Below, one piece after another: positions 41,350 to 51,497 of a stretch of DNA of 64,000 bases (position 1 is its first letter; each line of letters begins with the position of its first letter). The translations under genes were made by a program, and so were the position numbers. The notes beneath the pieces are model-generated. The model was not told the origin of the DNA and made no database searches. It saw only the letters and a program-made list of their open reading frames with translations. Source of the stretch: Macrobrachium rosenbergii (Eukaryota; Arthropoda; Malacostraca; Decapoda; Palaemonidae); NCBI RefSeq assembly GCF_040412425.1, contig NC_089744.1, positions 42,308,599 through 42,372,598 of the forward strand, read 5' to 3'.

Positions 41350-43285
41350 AGTTAGGGCACTGAGAATTCTTGAGGAAGCTGACACAATCCGAGTTTGTAC
41401 TATTTGTGTCAACTGTGGGTTGGGAATAGGTCTGGGAGTGAGCTTCAACTCTAGAAGTAAGGGAAACCAACTGCTTTTGGGCCAGTTGGGTGCCACCAGT
41501 GCTACTCGGCCTCTGAATGATCTCAGCTTGTGCAAAACTTTCATTAACAAATTTACTGGGGGAAACAGATAGATCCTTTGCCACCTGTTCCAGTCGATTG
41601 TCATTGCATCTGTGGAATAAGCCAGAGGGTCCAGATTGGGAGCTACATAACAGGGAAGTTTGTGGTTGCTCTCTGTGGCAAACAGGTCTACCTGGAGACC
41701 CGGTACCTGAAGACAAATCCATGCAAACGACTTCTTGTCTAGAGACCACTCCGACTCCAGTGGGGTTGTCCTGGAAAGTGAGTCTGCAATGACATTCTGG
41801 ACACCTGCCAAGTGGGTGGCTGACAGATGCCAACAATGTTTCCTTGCTAGGGAGAAAATCGCGATCATCACTTGATTGATATGACCTGACTTGGAGCCTC
41901 CCCTGTTCAGGCAGTGAACTATAACTGCATTGTCTAGTACCAACCTGATGTGAATCTGTCTGGCTGGGCGAAGTTTCTTCAACGTTAGGAACACCGCCAT
42001 GGCTTCTAGGATGTTTATATGGAACTGGCGGAACACTGTCGACCACGTTCCTTGGACTTTTCCGTGTTGGGAGTATCCCCCCCAAACCGCTCAGGGAGGC
42101 GTCTGTATGTACCACGAGAGACGGAGGGGGAAATTGGAGAGGCACTGACCTTGACAAACTCTTGACTGTCGACCAAGGGCGAAGTCTTTTCCTCAAGATC
42201 TGGGGGATCAGAGAAAGTTTGTCTCTGCTCCGCCTGTTGGCTCGTTTCTGCCAAACCCTGTTTATGTCTTTCAGTTTGGTTTTCAGCAGCAAGTCTGTCA
42301 CCGAAGCAAACTGAAGAGAGCCGAGAATCTTCTCCTGGGTACGACGAGAGGCATGCTTGTTTCTGAGGAACTGTCTGGTAGCTTTGGCTATTTCTTTTCT
42401 CTTGGCTGGTGGCAAAGACAGTTTGTGAGTGCTGAGGTCCCAATGAATCCCTAGCCACCGGAATTGAGCTGCTGGGACTAAGCGTGATTTCTTCCTTTTT
42501 ATTTGGAAACCAAGGTATTCCAAGAAATTGATGACTATATGGGTTGCTCTTTGACACTCTTTGGCACTGGGTGCCCAAATGATCCAATCGTCCAGATATG
42601 CAGCCAACATGATCCCTTGGGACCGCAGCTCTTGAACGACTGTCTCTGCCAGTTTGATAAAAATTCGGGGTGCGATGTTGAGCCCGAATGGCATGACCCT
42701 GAAGGAGTAGGCTTGTTTTCCTAGTCTGAATCCCAGGTAAGAGGAGAAGTTTCTCGCAATAGGGACGTGATAATATGCGTCTGTAAGATCTATAGAGGTG
42801 GTGACAGCCCCACGAGGAAGTAGGGTCCGTACCTGTGAGATTGTAAGTATGCGGAATTTGTCGCATTGAATGAATGAATTGATGCGGGACAGGTCCAGAA
42901 TTACTCTCCGCTTGTCTGAGTCCTTCTTCGGAACACTGAACAGACGGCCTTGAAATTTCAAGTGTCTGACTTTCCTTATTGCATTCTTCTGCAGGAGTTC
43001 TTCTGCAAAGTCCTGTAAGTCCTGGGATGGGTGTTGAAGGAACCTGACTGGTGGGGGAGGCCCCTTGCATCAGCTCCAACCCAGTCCTTTCGAGACTATG
43101 CTGTGGGCCCACGGGCTGAAGGCCCAACGGTCCCTGAAGAGATACAATCTCCCTCCTAATTGGGGTGCCTCATTGATTAGGGGAAGGTCTGCTACCTTTG
43201 GTCCCACGGCCTCCCCTTCCTCTTGAGAGGGGCCTGGATGTTGCTCTACCTCTGTAGGCAGCTCTAGCCCTGCTTCCTCTCGCAT
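41335..43285 (-). pseudogene. DIRS element 5 ORF2: reverse transcriptase, RNase H, Dam-like domain
   Basis: ATG near 43285 (MREEAGLELPTEV) lies inside the gag 3' end in a different frame. The RT N-terminus has GGRLYLFRDRWAFSPWAHSI. A TGA at 43067-43069 follows KGLGWS, probably in place of a tryptophan codon. RT motifs are RRVILDLSRINSFI, VTTSIDLTDAYYHVPI, FRVMPFGLNIAPRIF and AAYLDDWIIWAP (YLDD at 42598-42587). RNase H starts VVHTDASLSGLGG; a 7-G tract (42077-42083) shifts the frame, and it resumes as FHINILEAMAVFLTLKKL, LVLDNAVIVHCLNRGG. The Dam-like region reads LQVDLFATESNHKLPCYVAP, WNRWQRIYLFPP, RVALVAPNWP. It would copy the RNA and remove the template. Confidence 0.92.
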
Positions 43286-45541
43286 ATCTGTTATAGCCTC
43301 GAAATGTTCCCGAGCTTTCAAACGAGGCGTTGAAAGCTGGGGACGTCACGAAAGTTGATGCAGCGGAAGCATGTTGATTCGGATGCACCAAAACAAACTG
43401 CTGTTGGGGTTGCGCCTTAGATGTGGAGGGCTGCCCGACCTGTGAAACTGGAACAGCCTGAAGCACAGTCGGGGCTTGAGGTCTCTTAAAGCCCTGGAAC
43501 CTCCTGAACCTCTTCCCTTTAGGTTGAGGGCCGGAGGTTTCAGAAAACTTCCTCTTAAAAGGAAGGCCCCAACGAGAACGGAGACTTTGGTTGGCTCTAG
43601 TAGCTTCAGCCATAACAGCATTAACCTCATCCCCCAGAAAGAGATTAGGTCCCCAGATAGAACTTTTTATTAGCCTATTAGGTTCATGTCTGATGGTGGT
43701 CTCCATAAAGATGTGTTTTCTGCAATTTTGTCTGGCTACAACAAAGTCGTAAAGATCTGACTGGAAGGAAGCCAGAAAAGACTTTGTAACCACCTGAAAC
43801 AAGGGCTCGTCATGATAGGCTAGAGCTGTTACTTCTGACATAGTGACTGCGTGCAGGGAACGACCTAACCTGCACCTGGCTTCAAATTCTGTTTTGAGCA
43901 AAGCTTCTGGAATTCGAGGAAGATGCTCACTGAACAAGGCGGAGGCACACTCAGGATCGAGCTTCCCTACTGTAAAAGTTGCCGGAGCTCCCAACCAACA
44001 CTCTGAATCTCCGGGAAAAAGGAGAGAGGTGGAATCCGTTTCCCGGAGCTGAGGCATAGGCTTGCCATCCAAACCCGCTTGAAGAGTCAACTCCGCCATT
44101 TTAGTAGTGCAAGGAGTCGGAATGGCATCGCCAGTAGAGAACATCGTGAAAGTCCCTTTGAAAGGAGTGAGCTTAGTGTTCTCGCACTCCCAACTGGTGA
44201 GAGCGCGCAACAGCATAGATTGAGCCTGATCCTTTGGAAAGATAACCGTCTCCTTAGGGACCTTATCAGACCTAACCCAGGCTTCCTCCATTAGCCTGGC
44301 AAAACCTGAATAGGGGCGAACTAAGTCGGGCGGGAAGAACTCCAGTTCCTCCAAGCGACGGGTGCCTAAACCTTCGATGGTCAAAGTGTCATTATGCAAG
44401 GGAGCATGTAAAGCCAGACGCCATGGGTTCCCTTTATCGAAGGGAGGCAGTTTGGAGGCATCCGGGACAACATGGGACTGGGGCGCTGCTCCTGGACTGG
44501 ATGAACCCGGAAATCAGACTTTCTTGGGCTTCTACCTTCTCTGTCAAAGATTGCATAGACTCTCCGGTAGACTTCAGGCTTGAAGCAATATCATCAAGCT
44601 TAGCGTCAACTTTAGAATCGATCTTCTCCATCAAAAGATTTATGAAGGCCTCAGAATCAAAGTCAGGCAGAGACTTAGCTTTCGAAATTCTGGGTCTTGA
44701 CCCCTTGTGAGGGGGAGCAGCCTTAATTATTGGTGATACCGGTTTGGGAACCGGAGATGACAGAGAGGGAAGCCTTTGAGATTTAGAAGGTTTTGAGGAA
44801 TCTTTCTTTGTCTGAGTTTTTACCTTGGGCCTGACAGATTGAGATCTGTCCCCAAGGTTGGCTGGATTCGGGAAACCCTGGAAAGAAGAGGATGAAGAAG
44901 ACGGTGAATTAAGAGATGGAACACACACCAACCCCGCCTGTCTCACTTACCACCCTACCTTCAACCTGATGGACGTCAACTTCGACAATCATGGGTTCTG
45001 AATGTAAATTAATAGCCGCCACCTCTTCCGCTACTTCTCTGCACAGGGTGTCGTCTTGGGAGGATTGTGTATCCAGCCAAATCTTTTCAATGATCGGCGC
45101 GGCTAAGTCCTTTGGTAAGGCGGCGGAAATTCGGGCACCAGGGTAGAGGAGATTACATATCTCCTCTGAAAGAACGTATGGTTTGCCGGCTGCCACATTC
45201 CTCCCGAATCTGCTGACCCAGGACTTCAGAGACGACAGCGCTGCGGAGCGGATTACAGGTTTAGCCTGGAAGAGAAGGCGGGGTTAATAAAAAATCCCTC
45301 CTGAAAGGAAGAGCTATAAGAGGTAATATAATCGAAAGAGACTACAAATTAGTCGACTCTCGACGCTTACCGATTCATCGGACGCCAGTCCGTAAAGGGC
45401 GTAACAAATCTTGCAGCCTTCTGGGTGCCAAACGATTCCATCCCCAACATGAATCGCACAGCTAGAGTGCGAGCGGCACACTTCGTGACCGAACGATTGA
45501 TGGAGAATGGCCGAGCACCCAGGTTCTTCACAACGTACCAT
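43170..45541 (-). pseudogene. DIRS element 5 gag with two spliceosomal introns
   Basis: Exon 1 (45541-45371) starts MVRCEEPGCSAILHQSFGHE and carries a Cys/His module ending GCKICYALYGLASDES. Exon 2 (45265-44951) reads AKPVIRSAALSSLKSWVSRF ... LSEEICNLLYPGARISA. Exon 3 (44877-43170) reads GFPNPANLGDRSQ, a predicted coiled coil (LTEKVEAQESLISGF), a long core (SCWLGAPATF-like, SEHLPRIPEALLKTEF) and an Arg/Gly-rich tail (RGRATSRPLSRGRGGRG) suited to nucleic-acid binding. Introns are 45370-45266 (GTAAGC...CCAG) and 44950-44878 (GTAAGT...CCAG), both phase 0. One frameshift near 44495 in exon 3 disrupts this copy. The ATG is directly preceded by CTTACAG, which could be the acceptor of a 5' UTR intron. 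Confidence 0.85.
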
Positions 45542-47174
45542 CTGTAAGTAGGAGGATAGTAAATGAGTACCATAAGAACAGGCGCCGCCGAGAATAAGAC
45601 CGGCGGCGAGAGAGAGATTGTTAACAGCGTAAAATTAATACAAGGCAAAAAAGGGGACGAATGTTTTTAAAATCATAAATAAGCGGAGACGTTATAATGT
45701 TCCGCCGCAGGGGATATTACAGTATAATGCTCCGCCGCCAGTCACTGATTTCGCTGCATATACATTTATGGGGACGGAGTCCCCATGGCGGAGAAGGGGG
45801 AAAAGATATACCTCCCCAACAACTGCGGTTAATATCACCGTAGTGATAGAACAACGAAAAACAGGACTAGACCGGCGGAGATGAAAATAATAATAATAAA
45901 TATCCCGAATGTTATCATGCATACACGGGACAATGTTCGACACACGAGCTGCCAACCGGATAGACATTGGAAGTAAGTCTACGAAACACCGCCCGGATGA
46001 AAAGGGAGTAAGTGACATAAACCTGGCGGAACGACGACTGGTCGAGTGGGCAGCACTCTCCGGACGCTGAATATACCACCCAGGGGAGGGGGGAAACCGA
46101 ACAACAGTGAGCGGCTACCCCATACAGGGGGAAACGCACAGGTGACGTCACAAATCATATGACGATGACTGAGCTGCATACATGAGAGAGGAAAGAGACC
46201 ATAGCCTACACTCCAAAACCCAAGCTTTTGGACTAGACAGGGGGCCAGTGGGGTATGCCACTGTAATGGGGAGAGAAGGACCAAGGTCCTAACTCAGCCA
46301 GCCACACGAGACTAGAACAAGCAGGGAAGGAGGAAAGTGAGGATTCCTCACACTACAGGCACTCGTAAACAAGGCAAACCTAACCTCCCAAGCCTAATGG
46401 CTGAACGGGAGATTAAGGTAGCCTAACACCGTGTAAGAGAACAGCACGTCTAGCCTAAGGAAAAAGGCTAAAAAACTATATCTAGGATAACAATACAATA
46501 AAAACATTCGAAAGAGGACAACATATTAAAACACGTATATAAAAGCATAAACAAACTGACGAAAAGACAGGCCAAAATAAGCCGCCGTATTGGGCATAAG
46601 GATACCGTATGTATCCCAAGATGGCCGCCAGAACGTCAAAACGAATGCCAAACTTAATCTAAAAATATAAATGTCATCCTGCCTTGTAGAAAACAGCTAA
46701 CATCATGAATAAATACTTCACACCAAGGAGTACACATTAAAAACTGGAGGGGAAGAGAAACTGATAAGAGGGACCCAAATTCTATTGTCAGAAAATGGGA
46801 GACCCACAGCCTAAATGGTAATGGATAGGCAAAAACACAATCTCGTCCCCAACCAGCAACTCGATGCAAAGTAAAATAAATTTTCTCCACACAAACTCCA
46901 AATTATATGGAGTCAACAAAAACAAGGAGAAAAACACACAAAATAATATAAAAAATGTTGAGATTGAAGATCAAAATGTAAGAGGCAAACATAGAGCATA
47001 CGCTGCATATGATGCAGCGCTGCAAAAGACTAAGACGAAAATTCATAAGATTAAAATTAAATTAAATTGCCTCTAAGACCAACAATCCAACCAGAATTAG
47101 TACTCAACTTAGATGGTGAGAAAACCTCGGTGGAAGACATGATGAGCTGCCAAAAGGAAAATACAATCACACAC

Positions 47175-47511
47175 AGAACGAGGTGTTGACACGATCGGTG
47201 CTAAAATTGGAATGACGTGTCAGTCTCGTGATGATGCCTACTTGGCGGTCGGGTGAGTATTCCGGGTTACAAGTGTGTAACGGCTCATCCAATTTGGGTC
47301 TTTGAGAATTGAGAAGTCTATTGGACAAAGGCCTGTGGAAGCGTAATAGCTCACCCCTGGTATATATCGACATCTGTTTGAGATGATCGAACTGGAGGTA
47401 GTAACTCCAGCATTCTACATAGTTTTTTTCTCTGGTATATATAGCAATCTTATACCTAGAAATGTGCTAATTGGAACCAATTTCACTGGCTGACACAGGT
47501 CGACCCAGAAA
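47175..47511 (-). repeat. DIRS element 5 right (5') terminal repeat
   Basis: Reverse complement of the left terminal repeat; it ends CTGGCTGACACAGGTCGACC then CAGAAA. Between it and the gag start (45541) lies about 1.6 kb of probable 5' leader with no ORF I can assign. Confidence 0.9.
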
Positions 47512-47759
47512 TACTGTAATATGATTACGTAAATCATTCGGGTACTAACCAGTGAAGACTGTTGATTAATGATGATGATGATGAATTAGTTGAGTAGTCC
47601 AGTGAATGAAGATGAAGATATGATTGCACAGCAACGCAGAGGAGTTACATCTCCTCTGGGGGTGCCTCTTCCCCTTCTTCAGGGGCTTGGGGAGGCACTT
47701 CTTCAGGGACTTAGGGAAGCACTTCTTCAGGGTTTTAGGGAGGCTTTGGAGCATCCTTC

Positions 47760-49290
47760 GTCTGTTTGATAAACATGATGATAAGCAGCTGCTGCTGCTA
47801 CTTCTTTTTGCTGACAAGGAGGTTATTACAGGGCCCCATGCACACATCAAGGGCATTTGAAAACTTCATGGAGCATTCTATATAAGGATCTCATGTCCCA
47901 GTCATCTCCTGCAGCTCCCTGGCTGCCCTCATAATTCAGGACAGACATTCAAAAAACAGGCCCTCATCCTCCTCCGTGTCCCCTGAACCTGCTGTGCCTT
48001 CTTCTTTGCTGGCAGACTTTGTCAGCTCTTCCAAATCCTGGTCTGTCAGGGGATCAGAGTGGGCATGGATTAGGGTGCCGACTTCATCCTCAGTGATGTC
48101 ATCGAAGCCTTCCTCACCAAGCATCCTCGCCAATACAACTGCCTTATCAAGGGCCAAATGTTGAATTTCTTCAGGAGAGAAGCCCTTATAATTGTACACA
48201 GACTCCAGCCACAACTTCCAGCAGGCATTAAGGGTCTCCTTCTTCATGTCCTTCAATAAACGGTTGATGGTGGTCAGATGTGGCAATCGTGAATTTATGC
48301 CAATACTCCTTCAGCGTAAATTCACTGTCAGCGTCCATTGCATTCACAAGGTGCTCGAGGGAGTTCGGGTAGAGTGCCTTAAAGGCACGGATCACGCACT
48401 GGTCTATACGCTGGAGGAGAGAGGTGGTGTTGGCAGGGAGGAACTCAAGCTGGACTCTGTCATAATAAAGATTCACAGTGTGGCTACCAGCATTATCCAT
48501 AATCACCACCTTGAACTCCATGCACAAGTCGTTGAGGTACTGAATGAACCAGTGATCCGTAAGGACTTTGGTGATCCAGACCTTGGGGTTGTGCATCCAA
48601 AACACAGGCAGCAGGGGTTGCTCTTATTCTTGAGGGCCTGGGGTTACCAGCCTTGTAAATGGGGCCTGGTTTCAACATGAAGTCAGCAGCATTGCCACAC
48701 ATTATGAGGGTAACCCTATCCTTCTGAGCCTTGAACCCGGAGGCTCTGGTTTCGTCCTTCATGAGGTATGCCCGGAAAGGCATCTTCTTCCAGAACAAGC
48801 CTGTCTTGTCCATATTGAACACCTGTTCTAGATGGTAGTCCTTGTCCCTGAAGATTTTCTTGAAGGGCTCGGGATATTTCACGGCTGCTTCTGTGTCCGC
48901 TGATGCTGCTTCCCCATGCAGAGAAACACTCTTGAGTTGGAACTGCCTCCGAAACCGATGGAACCACCCCTTGCTGTCCTGAAAACTTTGAGGAGCTGAT
49001 GATGGTCCTACTTGTTGCTCTTCCTCCTCTTCTTCTTCCACAGGTTCACTGAAGCCTAAGAAGTATGCTTCCCCTACGTCACCACCTTCCCTAACAGTCT
49101 AAAACTGTTGGCACAGTTGTCGCGCTTTTCACAAATGATGTTGGTGTCAAGGGGGATGTTCTTCTTACGGCAGTCCTTTATTCAATACGCCAGTGACGAT
49201 TCCATATTAACAATTGCTTTATCACGCACTGTCAAAACTGTTTTTGCTCTACCAAAGAAGATCATAATGCTCCAGGAGAAGGTAGACATT
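47760..49290 (-). pseudogene. Tigger (pogo/Tc1-mariner) transposase, disrupted
   Basis: The N-terminal CENP-B-type DNA-binding part is near 49290-49100 (VRDKAIVNMESSLAY, IKDCRKKNIPLDTNIICEK). The core follows: WFHRFRRQFQLKSVSLHGEA, VFNMDKTGLFWKKMPFRAYL (first Asp of DDD) and KAQKDRVTLIMCGNA. After a frameshift near 48600 come FKVVIMDNAGSHTVNL (second Asp) and NTTSLLQRIDQCVIRAFKAL (third acidic position). The C-terminus, LLKDMKKETLNACWKLWLES, continues to at least 47936. Stops replace several codons, so it is inactive. TIGD/jerky-type host genes derive from such transposases, but this copy is plainly decayed. Confidence 0.88.
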
Positions 49291-49303
49291 ACTGTATTGT
49301 AAT

Positions 49304-49850
49304 GTTAAGAGAGGGCAAAAGTCACGGAGAAGTAAAAGCCCATTATGCATGACAGAAAGTGCTGTTTCCTTCATTGAGAAGAAACATGAAGAGGGTAGAA
49401 TCCTTGAGATGGCCTTGGTGGAGAAGAACTCTCCACCCTCGTTCATGTACTCTCTATACTCCCAATGGAGCAGGATTTTGGAGAATTTTAAGGCCTGTGC
49501 AAAATTCTGAGGAAGGCCAAGGAGCTGCAGATGATGATGGAGGCATGGGATGATTCTGAGAAAAGCTCCACTAATTTTTCAAGTGGCCTGAATGATCTTA
49601 TGAAGCCCTATCATAACACCTTCGTGAAAATGTACAAGTACCTCAACATGATGCCACCTCCTGAAACCCCTAAAAAAGTGCCTGAAGAAGTGCTTGAAGA
49701 AGGGGAAGAGGTACCCCAGAGGAGATATAACTCCTCTGCTTTGCTGTGCAGTCATATCTTCATTGTCATTCATCGGACTGCACAGCTAATTCATCATCAA
49801 CATCTCTAATCAACATTCGTCACTGGTGAGTACCCGTAAGAGAATCGTAT
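49304..49850 (+). pseudogene. Inverted partial Tigger copy
   Basis: The + strand encodes a C-terminal Tigger segment (LNDLMKPYHNTFVKMYKYLN, then PEEVLEEGEEVPQRR). The reverse complement of 49680-49840 matches 47530-47700: both contain GCAGAGGAGTTA(C/T)ATCTCCT and a GATGATGAATTAG tract. The two copies face each other, forming a fold-back of over 1.5 kb around 49300. They differ too much to be a recent inverted duplication. Confidence 0.75.
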
Positions 49851-49989
49851 GAAAGCTTAGTTAGCCTAGTTCTACAACTCTCAGAAGAAAAGCAAATACT
49901 AGATGAACTGGAATGTGACATCGTTAACTAAAGTAATACCTAAAGTTAACTCTAACAACAATTCAATGATAGCAAGCCACAAAGCAACA

Positions 49990-50262
49990 AATTCTGAATA
50001 CTTCACCAAATTCACGCAAAGAAAAGCAGAAAAGCAAAGAAGCAGCTGCGTGAAAACTTCCGAAGTTGACCGGAAGCCGGCAGAAAATGAATTGCGCTCT
50101 CCGCTGGGTTGTTCCCTTGAGTCCCGGATGGTGGGTGGAACCTTGTCACCTACACACTAACGATAGTAGCGCCACCAAACGCGAATTTTGAATTTTTAAG
50201 CTGCCGTAGGTTAGGGAACCAATAGCTATGTAATTATTTGGTAAGTTACTTATACAAAAAGA
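49990..50262 (-). repeat. Right-end fragment of a DIRS element related to element 1
   Basis: Contains GCTATGTAATTATTTGGTAA and GTTACTTATAC at its end, parallel to TTATGTAATTACTTGGTATG of element 1 (5325-5362), and upstream a GGTGG...CACCTACACACTAACGATAG block equivalent to the same position in elements 1 and 4. No coding sequence attached. Confidence 0.65.
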
Positions 50263-51497
50263 TATTATATACTGTATTCTCAGCACAATTCTTGGCGTTG
50301 AAACTCTAGAGACCACACTGCTTACTGCACATGCTATCACAAAAAAAAAATTTTCAGCAAAAAACATTCAGCCATAGATCTGTTTCCGAAATCAGAGCAT
50401 GTCTTTCATTCATTTCCTACAATGACTTACATAGTGCACAACTGCATGCCACTGTAAATATTAACTGACAACTATCACACAAAACAAAAAGATTCTAACA
50501 AAATAAAATGGTAAAATTCTCAGTTGATGACATTCATTTAAACTGGAACAGAGATTATAAATTATGAAAGATTAACTGAGCAATACGAACTGCACCCCAC
50601 TGCAAAATAAAAATCAACCTGCAAGGGAGGCAGTAGCAAACGAACAAGCATTCCAAACAGCTTGATAATCTTAAATAAAAAACTGCAATAGGTATTATAG
50701 GACTTAATAAAGCAAATTTTACAATTGTATCTAAACATATCTGTAATATGCTACAATGGTCCTGGTACAAATGCAACGATAGCAATACACTGTATAAGAT
50801 TACCAACTTTTGTTGTCGATTCAAAAGACCATAATAAAGAAAAATTTCAAGTTGTATTTACGGAATTAAAATCTATGCTCAAATTTAAACCAGCAAGAAC
50901 TGTATATGTAACGAGACAAAAAAACCAGGGTGCTCATTTGCAGGTTACTTACATTGACTGGCGTCATGAATCAGCCACAATAATGTGCACGGGTGCATTC
51001 AATAAAAGCACGTTCATACCAGTAAGCTCTACTTATCTAACCCAACAAATTTAACAGGATGAGCAACCCATTCTTTGTCTATGCAGGTGATGTCAGTAAT
51101 ACATCCGACTCTTGTTGACCTGCCATACCACAAATATTTTTAAAATAAAAGTTGCTATAATAATTTAACAGTTTTGACAAAGACATCTGAAACAAATTTT
51201 GTTCCTTACCATTGGTTTTTCTTACCTTGTTTTATTTGACCATCTATATCTGTCAGTTGACAAAACATATCATATCCAAAAATAATTTTTTGTGGTTTGG
51301 GATACACATCTTTAAATCATTCCAAACACTCATGTCTTCAGTCTAAAAAGAAGAAAAAAAAACTTCAAGTTGAACAACCTTTAAAAAAATATCTGGAAGC
51401 CCTATAACCTTTTATAAGCAACTCAAAACACTGTTAATACAATAATTCATTCAACAGCTCATTTTCACTGTCTTCATAATAAATCTATATGACATGA
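50263..51497. other. Spacer with one unrecognised 109-codon open frame
   Basis: AT-rich. The + strand frame 50725-51054 (CYNGPGTNATIAIHCIRLP, HLQVTYIDWRHESATIMCTG) is long for such AT-rich sequence and looks protein-like, but I cannot assign a family. It has a possible internal acceptor (CATTTGCAG at about 50943). It could be an exon, a gene relic or chance. Confidence 0.3.

Larger units (their letters stand above)
39445..47511 (-). mobile_element. DIRS element 5, nearly complete 8.07-kb retrotransposon
   Basis: The left terminal repeat (39445-39830) and right terminal repeat (about 47175-47511) are inverted copies sharing CCAATTAGCACATTTCTAGG, CTGGAGTTACTACCTCCAG and CACTTGTAACCCG. The internal complementary region is at 39830-39925. 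Reading leftward: gag in three exons, ORF2 with RT, RNase H and Dam-like region, then the recombinase. Defects are few: a TGA in the RT N-terminus, a 7-G tract frameshift, one gag frameshift, and two small lesions plus a 39-bp duplication in the recombinase. It is inserted in the 3' part of a Tigger element. Confidence 0.95.
38159..49300 (-). mobile_element. Tigger/pogo DNA transposon, split by two DIRS insertions
   Basis: The left terminus (ACAATCAACCCCCACCTATT then CGCGG) starts at a TA inside the recombinase frame of the 37.2-kb DIRS fragment; it is typical of Tigger-type ends. The 3' part is interrupted at 38472-39254 and 39445-47511 by DIRS elements. The transposase occupies about 49290-47760 on the - strand. 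The opposite terminus was not found; an inverted partial copy follows instead at 49304. Only about 2.3 kb of the span is Tigger sequence. Confidence 0.75.

Noticed and set aside
42015..43127. A 370-codon frame in DIRS element 5
   Set aside because: A shadow of the RT frame; it carries no recognisable motif, while the overlapping frame has all RT motifs.
47936..49290. Tigger transposase as a possible domesticated host gene (TIGD/jerky type)
   Set aside because: It contains several stops and frameshifts and is attached to Tigger terminal sequence, so it is a decayed transposon copy.
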